Shown: in pieces, positions 55,358-64,000 of the stretch | How the letters are laid out: every line of letters starts with the position of its first letter | Position numbering within the stretch: position 1 is the stretch's first letter | Assembly: GCF_014268885.2 (NCBI RefSeq) | Contig: NZ_CP077095.1 | Location: 3,167,501-3,231,500, forward strand | Length of the DNA: 64,000 bases | Reading direction: 5' to 3' | Origin: Pseudomonas xantholysinigenes | Lineage (GTDB): Bacteria > Pseudomonadota > Gammaproteobacteria > Pseudomonadales > Pseudomonadaceae | Notes under the pieces: generated by a model | Database searches by the model: none | Told to the model about the DNA's origin: nothing | The model's input: only the letters and a program-made list of their open reading frames with translations | Position numbers and translations under genes: made by a program

Positions 55358-58300
55358 ATGACCGGGCGCACACTGCTGTGCCTGTTGCTGGCCCTGTTGT
55401 CGCCATTGCCCGCCACTGCCGAGGTACAAAGCGAAAACCGCCAACTGTTGGCACGGGCATTGAGCGCAGCGTCACCATTGCAACTCGACGACGCGGATCG
55501 CCGCTGGCTCGAAATGCGCGCCGGCCTGGTACTGGGCAGCTCGCGCCCCGACTATCCACCGTTCGACATCAACACCAGCCAGGCCGACTACGAGGGCCTG
55601 AGTGCCGACTACGCAGGGCTGATTGGCGAGCAACTGGGGGTACCGATCAAAGTCCGGCGCTATGCCAGCCGGGCCTTGGCGCTGACGGCACTACGCGCCG
55701 GCGAGATCGACCTGCTCGGCACCTCCAACGCTTTCGAGGCCAACGATGCAGGGCTGACCCTGAGCCAGCCGTATGCCGACGACCTGCCGGTGATCGCCTC
55801 GCGCCACGCGCGCGCAGGGTACGAAGACAGCAACCTGGCCGGCCTGCAACTGGCGATGGTCGACCATTACCTGCCCATGCAGACCGTGCAACAGCTGTTT
55901 CCCCAGGCGCAGTTGCGCCTCTACCGTTCGACCCTGGCCGGTATCGCGGCCGTGGCCCTTGGCCAAGCGGATGCCTACCTGGGGGACGCCATCAGCACCG
56001 ATTACGTGATCGCCAAGGGGTACCAGGGGTTCGTCAAGGTCGATCAGTTCGTCAAGGCCCCCGCCAGTACCTTCGCGTTCGCCGTGTCCCGTGACAACCC
56101 ACGCCTGCTGAAACTGGTAAACCTTGCCCTGGGCCGAATCGCCGACAGCGAGCGCCTGAATATCCTGCGCCGCTGGACCAGTGGCAGCACTAGCATCCTG
56201 CTCGACCGCCGCCTGGCCGCGCTGACGCCGGAGGAGCGCGCCTGGATCGAGCAGCACCGCCAGGTCAAGGTCATGATCAATACCACCCTGGCGCCATTGA
56301 GCTTTACCGACAGCCAGCAGCAACCCCGTGGCATCGCCCTCGACCTGCTGGAGCGCATCAGCCTGCGCACCGGCCTGCAATTCCAGATCGTCGAGTCCGA
56401 ATCCTTCCAGGACATGGTCGAACAGACCGCTCGCGGCCAGGTCGACATGATCGGCGCCATCGGCTACGGCATCCACCGCGCCCTGCGCCTGCGCTACAGC
56501 CGCCCCTACATGATCAGTCCGCGGGTACTGGTCACCCGGCAAAACGCACCACCACTGATTGGCGACCACCCCCTGAGCGGCTTGCGGGTGGCACTGCTGC
56601 GCGGATCACCGCTGCGTGATGGCCTGGAGCGCCAGGCCATCGGCATCCGTGTGGTGGAAGTGGAGAACCCGCTGCAACTGATGGAGGCGGTAGCCAACGG
56701 CGATGCCGACGTGGCGATCAGCTCGCACATCAACGCCGCCTACTTCATCAACCAGGTGTTCAAAGGCCGCCTCAAGATCGCCGGGCTGCAAGGCGACGAG
56801 CCGGCACTGGCGGCGTTCGCCGTGAGCCCGGGGCAGCCGCAACTGCAGGCGATCCTTGACAAGGCCCTGCTGAGCATCCCACCGGATGAGCTGGAACAGT
56901 TGGTCAATCGCTGGCGCACCAATGCCGTGGTCAGCGACAGCCCCTGGGCCAACTACCGCACCCTGGCCTTGCAAGTGCTGGTGCTGGCCGCCTTGCTGCT
57001 GGCCGGCGTGGTGTTCTGGAACACCTACCTGCGCAAACTGATTCACCAACGCACCGAAGCCCAACGTGCCCTGCAGGAACAGTTAGCGCTCAGCCGCGGC
57101 CTGCTGGAACAATTGCGTCAGGCCAAGGACGACGCCGAACGAGCCAGCCAGGCGAAAAGCACGTTTCTGGCGGTCATGAGCCATGAAATACGCACGCCGA
57201 TGAATGCGGTCATCGGTTTGCTCGAACTCGCCCTGGAAGACAGCCACCACGGACGCAGCGACAGTCACGCCCTGAAAACCGCCCACGACTCGGCGCTTGG
57301 CCTGCTCGACCTTATCGGCGATATCCTCGACATCTCCCGCATCGAGTCTGGTCATATGACCTTGCAGCCACAACCCGTGGATCTGCTCGAACTCATTCGC
57401 TCGACGTTGCGGGTGTTCGAAGGCAATGCGCGCGCCAAGGGTCTGCCGCTGCGCGCCGTCCTGCCCGAGACGCCCTGCTGGGTGCGGGCCGACACCTTGC
57501 GACTCAAGCAAGTGCTGTCCAACCTGATCAGCAATGCCATCAAGTTCACCGACCAGGGCCAGGTCGAGGTGACGCTCTGCGTCACACCACTCGACACACA
57601 ACAACTGAGGGTCACACTGCAGGTCCGCGACAGCGGCATGGGCATCAGCGCCGCCAACCAGGCACGCCTGTTCAACGCCTTCGCCCAGGCCGATGGCCGT
57701 CAAGCTCGCCAGGGCGCAGGGCTGGGCCTGGTGATCAGCCGCGAACTGTGCGAGTTGATGGGCGGGCAGTTGACGCTGCAAAGCCTCGAAGGCCTCGGCA
57801 CCCAGGTCGAAGTCCAGCTCACCTTGCCATCCAGCGCCGCGCCCAGCGACGAGTCCGCGCCAGGCCTTCCCTCGCAGACTACCGTCGGGCCGCTGCAAGT
57901 CCTGGTGGTCGATGACTATCCAGCCAACCTGCTGTTGCTCGAGAAACAACTGAACTCGTTGGGACATCAGGTCGTGCTGGCCGACCAAGGCGAGGCCGCC
58001 CTGGCACTGTGGCAGGCCAGCCGGTTCGATATAGTGCTCACCGATTGCAGCATGCCGGTGATGGACGGTCATCAACTGACCTTGCGTATTCGCGCCCTGG
58101 AACAGCAAGGCTCGCAGCCCGCCTGTCGCATCATCGGCATCACCGCCAATGCCCAGGCTGAAGAGCGCCAGCGCTGCCTGGACAGTGGCATGGACGACTG
58201 TCTGTTCAAGCCGGTCAGCCTGCAGGCGCTGAGAAGCGTCCTGGCACAGCTCCACCAGGGCACCCAGGCGCCATCCCTCCCCGAGCCACGCGCCTCAGGC

Positions 58301-58639
58301 TTCGACCTGGAGCAACTGCGTCACCTGACCCAGGACGACGAGCAGTTGATCATACGCCTGCTGGAACAGCTGGCGGCCAGCAATGCCGAAGACCTGCGGG
58401 CCTTGCGTGCGCTGGGCGAAACGCCGTCGGCCGAAGCCCTGGGCCCGGTCGTGCACCGGATCAAGGGCGGCGCCAAAATGCTCAAGGTCAGGACCCTGGT
58501 GCAGGATTGCGAAGCCCTGGAGCAGGCTATCGCCCACCACCAGCCGTACAGCTCGTTGCTCGAGCGCCTGCATGCCAGCCTGGACACTCTCGAGCGGGAG
58601 TTACGCCAGGGCCTCAGTGCAATTGCAGGGTCGAACTGA
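55358..58639 (+). CDS. BvgS/EvgS-like hybrid sensor kinase (phosphorelay)
   Basis: A 1093-residue unorthodox kinase with a signal peptide (1-21), two periplasmic SBP_bac_3 Venus-flytrap domains (about 50-275 and 300-520), one transmembrane helix (535-556), a coiled coil, HisKA with H609 ([14 protein letters not shown]), HATPase ([28 protein letters not shown]), a receiver with D896 ([12 protein letters not shown]) and an HPt domain with H1033 ([12 protein letters not shown]). Unlike BvgS there is no PAS domain between helix and HisKA. The phosphate should pass H609-D896-H1033 to D53 of the adjacent regulator. The flytrap ligands are unknown. Its 3' end overlaps the convergent chemoreceptor gene by 26 bp. 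Confidence 0.95.
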   Translation: MTGRTLLCLLLALLSPLPATAEVQSENRQLLARALSAASPLQLDDADRRWLEMRAGLVLGSSRPDYPPFDINTSQADYEGLSADYAGLIGEQLGVPIKVRRYASRALALTALRAGEIDLLGTSNAFEANDAGLTLSQPYADDLPVIASRHARAGYEDSNLAGLQLAMVDHYLPMQTVQQLFPQAQLRLYRSTLAGIAAVALGQADAYLGDAISTDYVIAKGYQGFVKVDQFVKAPASTFAFAVSRDNPRLLKLVNLALGRIADSERLNILRRWTSGSTSILLDRRLAALTPEERAWIEQHRQVKVMINTTLAPLSFTDSQQQPRGIALDLLERISLRTGLQFQIVESESFQDMVEQTARGQVDMIGAIGYGIHRALRLRYSRPYMISPRVLVTRQNAPPLIGDHPLSGLRVALLRGSPLRDGLERQAIGIRVVEVENPLQLMEAVANGDADVAISSHINAAYFINQVFKGRLKIAGLQGDEPALAAFAVSPGQPQLQAILDKALLSIPPDELEQLVNRWRTNAVVSDSPWANYRTLALQVLVLAALLLAGVVFWNTYLRKLIHQRTEAQRALQEQLALSRGLLEQLRQAKDDAERASQAKSTFLAVMSHEIRTPMNAVIGLLELALEDSHHGRSDSHALKTAHDSALGLLDLIGDILDISRIESGHMTLQPQPVDLLELIRSTLRVFEGNARAKGLPLRAVLPETPCWVRADTLRLKQVLSNLISNAIKFTDQGQVEVTLCVTPLDTQQLRVTLQVRDSGMGISAANQARLFNAFAQADGRQARQGAGLGLVISRELCELMGGQLTLQSLEGLGTQVEVQLTLPSSAAPSDESAPGLPSQTTVGPLQVLVVDDYPANLLLLEKQLNSLGHQVVLADQGEAALALWQASRFDIVLTDCSMPVMDGHQLTLRIRALEQQGSQPACRIIGITANAQAEERQRCLDSGMDDCLFKPVSLQALRSVLAQLHQGTQAPSLPEPRASGFDLEQLRHLTQDDEQLIIRLLEQLAASNAEDLRALRALGETPSAEALGPVVHRIKGGAKMLKVRTLVQDCEALEQAIAHHQPYSSLLERLHASLDTLERELRQGLSAIAGSN

Positions 58640-59933
58640 TTTGGCTGATGGCGTCCACCACGTGCCGTGAACCCTGCTGGATTTCCATGATCACCGTACC
58701 GGCCTCGTTGGCCAGCTCCACCCCCAGTCCGGTACGGGTCAGGCTCGACTGCATGCTCGCCACCGCGGTCAACGACAAATCGTGGTTCTGCCGCACCACT
58801 TCGACGATTTCCAAGGTGGCCTTGCTGGTACGCGCCGCCAGGTTGCGCACCTCGTCGGCGACCACGGCGAACCCTCGACCGTACTCGCCGGCACGGGCCG
58901 CCTCGATCGCCGCGTTCAGTGCCAACAGGTTGGTCTGGTCGGCAATACCGCGAATGGTCAAGACGATCTGCCCGATGGCCTCCGACTGCTTGCTCACCGC
59001 ATCGATACTTTGCGCGGCCTGGTTGAGCTCGGCGGAGATCTGCTCGATCACCTGCACAGTCTGCTGCACCACCTGGGTGCCCTTGCGCGCGCAGGCATCG
59101 GTCTGCACCGAACTGGCATGGGCGGCGTCAGCGGCAGTTTGCTGGGTGCTGACCTGATTGGTGATGTCGCTGGCGAACTTCACGACTTTATAAAGGCGCC
59201 CCTTGTTGTCGAAGATCGGGTTATAGGACGCCTCCAGATAGACGGTCTGGCCCTGCTTGTTGACCCGCTCGAAGCGATGCGAATGGTACTCGCCACGGTT
59301 GAGCGAAGCCCAGAAATCGCGGTACTGCGCCGACTCGCGTTCATGGGGCAGGCAAAACAGGCCGTGGTGACGGCCCACCACCTCGTCCAGGCGATAGCCC
59401 ATGGTATCGAGGAAGTTCTGGTTGGCCTTGATCACCCGCCCCGCCGGGGTGAACTCGATCACCGCCATGGAGCGACCGATGGCCTTGAGCAGGCTTTCGC
59501 TCTCGTGCTCTTCATTGACATGACGGGTAATGTCGGAGGCCACCTTGATCACGCTGGTGACCTGCTGGCGCTCGTCGATCACCGGCATGTAGCTGGCCTC
59601 CAACCAGACTTCGCGGCCAGCCTTGTCGAGGCGTTCGAAGGTACCGCTGATGGCCTTGCCCTGCCCCAGCTCACGCCAAAGTTGCTGGTATTCGGCGCTC
59701 TTGGCATAGGCCGGGTCGCAGAAGATACGGTGGTGCTTGCCACGGATCTCGTCGGCGCTGTAGCCCATGGTGTTGCAGAAATGCTCGTTCACGTCGAGGA
59801 TCGTGCCGTCCGGCGCGAACTCGATCATCGCCATGGAACGGCTGATCGCCGCCAGCTTCGCCTCCATGCCCGCCAAGGCCTGGCGGCAGCGCTGGATCTC
59901 GACCAGATCGGACTTGCGATGGTATTCGAACAT
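58614..59933 (-). CDS. Soluble PAS-PAS methyl-accepting chemoreceptor (BdlA-like)
   Basis: A 439-residue cytoplasmic chemoreceptor with no transmembrane segment. It has two tandem PAS domains of one type (about residues 25-120, [26 protein letters not shown]; about 145-245, [26 protein letters not shown]), each followed by a PAC segment, then a short signalling domain with the invariant tip [20 protein letters not shown] and [15 protein letters not shown]. The layout matches BdlA of P. aeruginosa (biofilm dispersal) and Aer-like redox sensors. AAGGAG precedes the ATG at 59933. It overlaps the kinase gene tail to tail. Confidence 0.92.
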   Translation of the reverse strand: MFEYHRKSDLVEIQRCRQALAGMEAKLAAISRSMAMIEFAPDGTILDVNEHFCNTMGYSADEIRGKHHRIFCDPAYAKSAEYQQLWRELGQGKAISGTFERLDKAGREVWLEASYMPVIDERQQVTSVIKVASDITRHVNEEHESESLLKAIGRSMAVIEFTPAGRVIKANQNFLDTMGYRLDEVVGRHHGLFCLPHERESAQYRDFWASLNRGEYHSHRFERVNKQGQTVYLEASYNPIFDNKGRLYKVVKFASDITNQVSTQQTAADAAHASSVQTDACARKGTQVVQQTVQVIEQISAELNQAAQSIDAVSKQSEAIGQIVLTIRGIADQTNLLALNAAIEAARAGEYGRGFAVVADEVRNLAARTSKATLEIVEVVRQNHDLSLTAVASMQSSLTRTGLGVELANEAGTVIMEIQQGSRHVVDAISQISSTLQLH

Positions 59934-60143
59934 GAGCCGAGGCTCCTTCTGCTCTGGGATGAACCTGAGCATAGATCGGCGTTTTCGCCGTGCAAGCGAT
60001 CTGATATCACTTTTGGATTAGATATTTGTGGCCGTTTGTCTGGTGGTTTTCAGCGGGTGATCTGGCCCCTGCCCAGCAGGAGCCAACCATGCTGACGAAC
60101 CAGGCACGGTGGTCGGTGGCAGCGGCCCGCCGGCCCCATGGGT

Positions 60144-61163
60144 TCAGGAACTCTCGCGTACCACCAACTCGAATCCCAGGTCCTGCTGTCCATCCGCTCC
60201 ACGCTTGCCATCGAGCATCCCCAACAACGCCTGCGCCGCGCCTCGGCCGACCGCCGCCCGCGGCGTGCGAATAGAGGTCAGACGCGGCACCATGTGCGCA
60301 GAAGCCGGCAAATCGTTGAAGCCGACCATCGCCACCTGGCGAGGTACTTCGACCCCTTGACGCAAAGCTTGCAGAATAGCGCCCTGGGCCAGGTCGTCGT
60401 TGCAGAAGAAGATGCCATCGACATCCGGCGCGCGGGCCAGCAGCCGGCTGAACAGCTCCCCACCCAGGCCAATCGAGGACGGTAGCGGATCGAGCATCTC
60501 CAGTTCGGGGGCTTGCAGACCGGCTTCGGCCAGCGCCTGGCGGAACCCCTCGGCCCGCTGCATCACCCGTGGATCCAACTGCGCAGCGATGAAGCCCAGG
60601 CGTCGCCGCCCCCGTTCGATCAGATGACGTGCCGCCGCGCGTCCGGCCTCGTGCTGGGAGAAACCGACCGACAAGGCGCCCGCCTCCCCGCCGAGTTCCA
60701 TCATGTGCACGCAGGGCACCTGGCTGGCCGCCAGCATCTGCCGCGATGCTTCGCTGCGCTCGAAACCGGTCAGCAGGATGCCGCACGGCTGGTATGCCAG
60801 GTAGTTGCGGATCAGGTTCTCTTCCTCGGCGGTGTCGTAGTGGTAGTTGCCGATCAGCACTTCCAGGCCGCGGGGGCGCATCACCTCGTGGATGGCCTCG
60901 AGGGTGTCGATGAACAGCTGGTTGGACAGTGACGGGATCAGCACCACCACCGACTGGCTGCGCGCCGAGGCCAGCGCGCGCGCCGCCGGGTTGGCGACAT
61001 AGCCCAGGCTGGCCGCCGCGGCCATGACCTTCTGCGCCAGTTCCGGCGCGACCGTGCTGACGCCGCGCAGGGCGCGGGAGGCAGTGATGGGGGAAACCCC
61101 GGAAAGCCTGGCGACTTCAGCCAGGGTGGGACGACCGGTAGTGCGCGAGCCTGTGCGGGACAT
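60144..61163 (-). CDS. gntR: LacI-family repressor of gluconate genes (GntR)
   Basis: A 339-residue LacI/GalR regulator. N-terminal HTH (about 12-58, PTLAEVARLSGVSPITASRALRGVSTVAPE, with hinge ANPAARALAS) followed by a periplasmic-binding-protein-like effector domain (SVVVLIPSLSNQLFIDTLEAIHEV..., FFCNDDLAQGAI). Context with gntK and gntT shows it to be the gluconate-responsive repressor, distinct from GntR-family winged-helix proteins despite the name. It is divergent from gntK with a palindrome 46 bp before its start. Confidence 0.94.
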   Translation of the reverse strand: MSRTGSRTTGRPTLAEVARLSGVSPITASRALRGVSTVAPELAQKVMAAAASLGYVANPAARALASARSQSVVVLIPSLSNQLFIDTLEAIHEVMRPRGLEVLIGNYHYDTAEEENLIRNYLAYQPCGILLTGFERSEASRQMLAASQVPCVHMMELGGEAGALSVGFSQHEAGRAAARHLIERGRRRLGFIAAQLDPRVMQRAEGFRQALAEAGLQAPELEMLDPLPSSIGLGGELFSRLLARAPDVDGIFFCNDDLAQGAILQALRQGVEVPRQVAMVGFNDLPASAHMVPRLTSIRTPRAAVGRGAAQALLGMLDGKRGADGQQDLGFELVVRESS

Positions 61164-61208
61164 GTGAGTTGTAATTTTATCACTTGCAGGAATGGGGAAC
61201 GGTCACTA

Positions 61209-61222
61209 AGGTAGCGCTGTCT
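61209..61222. promoter_or_regulatory. Probable GntR operator, copy 1
   Basis: AGGTAGCGCTGTCT matches the palindrome AGACAGCGCTGTCT (copy 3) at 12 of 14 positions. It lies in the gntR promoter region and suggests autoregulation. Confidence 0.65.
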
Positions 61223-61337
61223 CTGAATGCAGGCAATGCAATCTTGGTAGCAGGCATGCGTTCAGCGTCCATACTGCCAAAGACAAGATCAATAACACCC
61301 GGGAGGGTGGCGCACGACTTTCGGCTTGTCCCGGCCA

Positions 61338-61351
61338 AGACAGCGCTATCT
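61338..61351. promoter_or_regulatory. Probable GntR operator, copy 2
   Basis: AGACAGCGCTATCT, 13 of 14 to the palindrome, ends 19 bp before the gntK start, where bound repressor would block transcription or early elongation. Confidence 0.7.
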
Positions 61352-61370
61352 CACCCAGCAGGAGGTACAG

Positions 61371-61910
61371 ATGAACCCTTCCCTGTCCGCGATCGTGGTC
61401 ATGGGCGTGGCCGGCTGCGGCAAGAGCAGCGTTGGCGCCGCCATCGCCACCCGCAGCGGCGGCCGCCTGATCGAAGGCGATGCCTTCCACCCTGCCGCGA
61501 ACATCGCCAAGATGAGTGCCGGCATTCCCCTGGACGACGACGACCGCGCCGGCTGGCTGGTGCGCCTGGGCCAGGAGCTGCAAGACACCCTGGCCGCTGG
61601 CGAGCGTCCGATCCTGACCTGCTCGGCCCTCAAGCGCCGCTACCGCGAAACCCTGCGCCAGGCTGTGCCCGGACTGTGCTTCGTGTTCCTTGAACTGACC
61701 CCGCAGGAAGCCGAGAAGCGCGTACTGGCCCGTCCCGGCCACTTCATGCCGGCCAGCCTGATCGACAGCCAGTTCGCCGCGCTGGAGCCGCCGCACGCCG
61801 AACCCCTGACCCTGGCCCTGGATGCCACCCGCCCGCTGATTACGCTGGCCGAGGACGTGCACCAATGGCTAAAGCCTTGCGGTGAGCAGGGGCTGGCGCG
61901 GACTGCCTGA
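61371..61910 (+). CDS. gntK: Gluconokinase
   Basis: A 179-residue kinase of the GntK/AroK-like P-loop family that phosphorylates D-gluconate to 6-phosphogluconate. P-loop GVAGCGKSS (residues 12-20), EGDAFHPAANIAKMSAGIPLDDDDRAGWL, and TCSALKRRYRETLR are diagnostic. CAGGAGG precedes the ATG at 61371. The 114-bp gap to gntT carries a further operator. Confidence 0.96.
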   Translation: MNPSLSAIVVMGVAGCGKSSVGAAIATRSGGRLIEGDAFHPAANIAKMSAGIPLDDDDRAGWLVRLGQELQDTLAAGERPILTCSALKRRYRETLRQAVPGLCFVFLELTPQEAEKRVLARPGHFMPASLIDSQFAALEPPHAEPLTLALDATRPLITLAEDVHQWLKPCGEQGLARTA

Positions 61911-61935
61911 TCCGGCGGTTTTTCCAGCTCACCAA

Positions 61936-61949
61936 AGACAGCGCTGTCT
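61936..61949. promoter_or_regulatory. Probable GntR operator, copy 3 (perfect palindrome)
   Basis: AGACAGCGCTGTCT, a perfect 14-bp palindrome between gntK and gntT, implying that gntT has its own repressed promoter besides any read-through. Confidence 0.75.
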
Positions 61950-62024
61950 ACATGCCTCTCAAGACGCAATGACGCAAGACACGCGACACCAAAACAACAA
62001 CGAAAAGACCGAGGTTCACGAACC

Positions 62025-63377
62025 ATGTTCGGACTGGCTACCGATACTTTCCTGTTGCTCGACGCACTGGTCACCATCGTCGGGCTCATCCTGCTGATCA
62101 CCCATTTCAAGGTCCACCCCTTCGTCGCCCTGACCCTGGCCGCGGGCTTTCTCGGCCTGACCTCCGGCATGCCGGTGGCCAAGGTGATGAAGTCGTTCCA
62201 GGACGGCTTCGGCGGCGTGCTCGGCTTCGTCGGCATCGTCCTGGCCCTGGGCACCATGCTCGGCAAGCTGATGGCCGACTCCGGCGGCGCCGACCAGATC
62301 GCGCAGACATTGATCCGCGCCTTCGGCAAGCAGAAGGTGCACTGGGCAATGATGTTCGCCGCTTTCCTGGTGGGCATCCCGCTGTTCTTCGAGATCGGCT
62401 TCGTGCTGCTGATCCCGCTGGTGTTCATCGTCGCCCGCCGCTCCGGCGTGTCGCTGGTGAAGATCGGCATCCCGCTGCTGGCCGGCCTGTCCGTGGTCCA
62501 CGGCCTGGTGCCGCCGCACCCGGGCCCGTTGCTGGCGATCGGCATCTTCCACGCCGATATCGGCAAGACCATCTTCTATGGCCTGCTGGTGGCCCTGCCC
62601 ACTGCGATTATCGCCGGCCCCTTGTTCGGTAACTTCATCTCGCGCTACATCCCGGGCAACCCGTCCCAGGAGCTGATGGACCAGATCGCCCGCGAGTCGG
62701 ACCAGCAGAACCTGCCGAGCTTCAGCGTGACCCTGATCACCGTGCTGCTGCCGGTGGCGCTGATGCTGCTCAAGACCTTCGCCGACGTGGTACTGCCCGC
62801 CGAGCACATCGTGCGCCAGTGGATGGACCTGATCGGCCACCCGATCACCGCCCTGCTCGCTGCCCTGCTGCTGGCCTTCTACACCTTCGGTTCGGCGCGC
62901 GGCTTCAACCGCCAGCAGATCATGAAGATGCTCGACCAGAGCCTGGCGCCCACCGCGGCCATCGTGCTGATCGTCGGCGCCGGCGGCGGCTTCAAGCAGA
63001 TGCTGGTGGACACCGGTGTCGGCAACGTGATCGGGCAGATGGCGGTGCAGGCCGAAATCTCGCCGATCCTGCTGGCCTGGCTGGTGGCAGCGGTGATCCG
63101 CATCGCCACCGGTTCGGCGACCGTGGCCACCATCACCGGCGCGGGTATCGTCGCCCCGGTGATCGACCTGGTCCCCGGCGTGAACCGTGAACTGCTGGTG
63201 CTGGCCACCGGCGCCGGTTCGCTGATCCTGTCCCACGTCAACGACGCCGGGTTCTGGCTGGTCAAGCAATACTTCAACATGACCGTGGCTGAGACTTTCA
63301 AGACCTGGAGCATGATGGAAACCATCCTCTCGGTGGTCGGCATCATCTTCATCATGTTGCTGTCGATGGTGGTGTGA
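62025..63377 (+). CDS. gntT: Gluconate:H+ symporter, GntP family
   Basis: A 450-residue inner-membrane permease with about 12-14 helices, opening LLLDALVTIVGLILLITHFKVHPFVALTLAA. The family signatures GIPLFFEIGFVLLIPLVF, HGLVPPHPGPL and GTGVGNVIG-like GVGNVIGQ are intact, with IRIATGSATVATITGAGIV and SHVNDAGFWLVKQYFNM toward the end. It imports gluconate for GntK. Confidence 0.96.
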   Translation: MFGLATDTFLLLDALVTIVGLILLITHFKVHPFVALTLAAGFLGLTSGMPVAKVMKSFQDGFGGVLGFVGIVLALGTMLGKLMADSGGADQIAQTLIRAFGKQKVHWAMMFAAFLVGIPLFFEIGFVLLIPLVFIVARRSGVSLVKIGIPLLAGLSVVHGLVPPHPGPLLAIGIFHADIGKTIFYGLLVALPTAIIAGPLFGNFISRYIPGNPSQELMDQIARESDQQNLPSFSVTLITVLLPVALMLLKTFADVVLPAEHIVRQWMDLIGHPITALLAALLLAFYTFGSARGFNRQQIMKMLDQSLAPTAAIVLIVGAGGGFKQMLVDTGVGNVIGQMAVQAEISPILLAWLVAAVIRIATGSATVATITGAGIVAPVIDLVPGVNRELLVLATGAGSLILSHVNDAGFWLVKQYFNMTVAETFKTWSMMETILSVVGIIFIMLLSMVV

Positions 63378-63433
63378 CCGTCGGTCGCCATGATGGCACC
63401 TTGCTGACGGGCCACAGGCCCAAGTGAGACAGA

Positions 63434-63453
63434 GGCCCTGCGCAGGCAGGGCC
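63434..63453 (+). terminator. Terminator after gntT
   Basis: GGCCCTGC / GCAGGGCC, an 8-bp GC stem with a GCAG loop followed by GCTTTCT, 56 bp after the gntT stop. Confidence 0.7.
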
Positions 63454-63482
63454 GCTTTCTCCGTCGCAAAGGAGCCTGCCCC

Positions 63483-63782
63483 ATGAAACACGCCTTCCTC
63501 CTCGCCGCCCTGCTCGCCTCGCCCCTGGCCTTGGCCGTCGGCACTGGCGCCACCTACCCAGACGATCCGCACAATCCGGCGCCACAGCCGGGGGTCGATA
63601 GCACCCTCAATCCAATCGAGAAGCCCATGCCGCGCGATACCGACCCGCGGATCAAGGGCAATGACCCGGAAAGTCCGCCGGCCGAGCAGAACGATGATCG
63701 CGACCTGCCGGGGATGGACGGCAGCGGTTCGGAGGGGATGGGGCGTGGTGGCGATGGGGCAGGCAGCACGGGCAAGCCTTAA
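63483..63782 (+). CDS. Small exported proline/aspartate-rich protein
   Basis: A 99-residue protein with a signal peptide (1-18, cut after ALA) and a disordered mature chain rich in P, D, G and N (YPDDPHNPAPQPGVDS, MPRDTDPRIKGNDPESPPAEQ, ending in glycine/serine repeats). AAGGAG precedes the ATG. No cysteines or known domain. It lies after the gntT terminator, so it is likely transcribed alone. Function unknown. Confidence 0.7.
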   Translation: MKHAFLLAALLASPLALAVGTGATYPDDPHNPAPQPGVDSTLNPIEKPMPRDTDPRIKGNDPESPPAEQNDDRDLPGMDGSGSEGMGRGGDGAGSTGKP

Positions 63783-63797
63783 CCCCTTTTACGCCCT

Positions 63798-63918
63798 CCT
63801 GTAGGAGCGGCCTTGCGCCGCGAAAGGGCCGTCCAGCGGCCCCAGCGACCTTCGCGGCAAAGCTAAACATGTGGGGCCGCTGTGCGGCCCTTTCGCGGCA
63901 CAAGGCCGCTCCTACAGG
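63798..63918. repeat. Inverted REP pair (REPIN-like)
   Basis: Left unit 63798-63831 and right unit 63885-63918 are 34-nt inverted repeats with one mismatch, both ending in CCTGTAGGAGCGGCCTTG outward. An inner stem (CAGCGGCCCCA / TGGGGCCGCTG) extends the pairing. The outer core is shared with the 5.85-6.13 kb element. Confidence 0.8.
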
Positions 63919-63934
63919 GGGCGCGCTGGACTGG

Positions 63935-64000
63935 TCACCACTGGCGCTTGTCCGGTCGACTCAGCCCGAGTTTCTCGATCTTGTAGCGCAGCATGTCCCG
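63935..64000 (-). CDS. C-terminal end of a Fis-type regulator, truncated at the window edge
   Basis: The minus strand carries 21 sense codons before a TGA at 63937-63935: RDMLRYKIEKLGLSRPDKRQW. The R-x-x-L-R-Y-K-I/R-x-K-L-G-L pattern is the last helix of Fis-type HTH domains in sigma-54-dependent response regulators. The rest lies outside the window. Confidence 0.55.
   Translation of the reverse strand, partial: RDMLRYKIEKLGLSRPDKRQW

Overview
The window looks like chromosome from a Pseudomonas of the P. putida group. It is GC-rich and densely coded. It carries the glnS-cysS / ppiB-lpxH block, a ureDABCEJFG urease operon, an aerobic cobaltochelatase operon (cobW-cobN), gluconate genes (gntR / gntK-gntT) and several REP-type palindromes ending in the GGAGCGG...CCGCTCC core typical of this group. 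I see no transposase, integrase, prophage, rRNA, tRNA or CRISPR array. The assignment rests on gene content and protein similarity recalled from memory, not on a search.

Layout. 1-5.6 kb: 3' end of an M20 peptidase, glycolate oxidase glcDEF, a flavin reductase and a small conserved protein. 5.65-6.25 kb: a REP and a 279-bp inverted-repeat (MITE/REPIN-like) element. 6.2-17.7 kb: metabolic and transport genes (MocR regulator, MFS carrier coupled to a nucleoside deaminase, AhpD-like protein, beta-propeller protein, ureidoglycine aminohydrolase, START protein, EmrAB-type efflux pair, alpha/beta hydrolase, LysE exporter, GNAT). 17.8-23.4 kb is the most distinctive part. An orphan ComEC-like metallo-beta-lactamase protein abuts three genes of a Hxc-type type II secretion system (GspC, GspH, GspJ), followed by a vreA-vreI-vreR (PUMA3-like) cell-surface signalling operon with a recognisable PHO box. 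The other secretion genes are not here. 23.4-26.3 kb: DUF1652, AlkA, a LysR regulator and a small secreted protein broken by a single-base shift in a homopolymer.

26.5-32.1 kb: complete urease operon with a divergent XRE regulator. 32.9-38.4 kb: HD hydrolase, GNAT, glyoxalase, ilvE, a REP pair and an OmpR-type two-component pair. 38.4-45 kb: cysS and glnS (minus), ppiB and lpxH (plus), a VpsR-like sigma-54 activator and a small conserved protein. 45-54.3 kb: two divergent cobalamin operons, cobW-cobN-chlI-VWA to the left and cbtB-cbtA-cobE-cobM to the right, each behind its own cobalamin riboswitch. 54.3-60 kb: DUF1272 protein, a BvgA/BvgS-like phosphorelay and a convergent soluble PAS-PAS chemoreceptor of the BdlA type. 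60.1-64 kb: the gluconate regulon with three copies of one palindrome as the probable GntR operator, a small exported protein, a REP pair and the 3' end of a Fis-type regulator.

Functional links. Urease and ureidoglycine aminohydrolase both serve nitrogen recovery. CbtAB cobalt uptake, CobN/ChlI/VWA cobalt insertion, CobW, CobE and CobM belong to one B12 pathway under B12 feedback. VreAIR in P. aeruginosa is a phosphate-starvation signalling system encoded beside hxc, which fits the PHO box seen here. Start codons were moved from the longest reading frame wherever a Shine-Dalgarno sequence, an overlap or a signal peptide favoured an internal start; the reason is given per gene.
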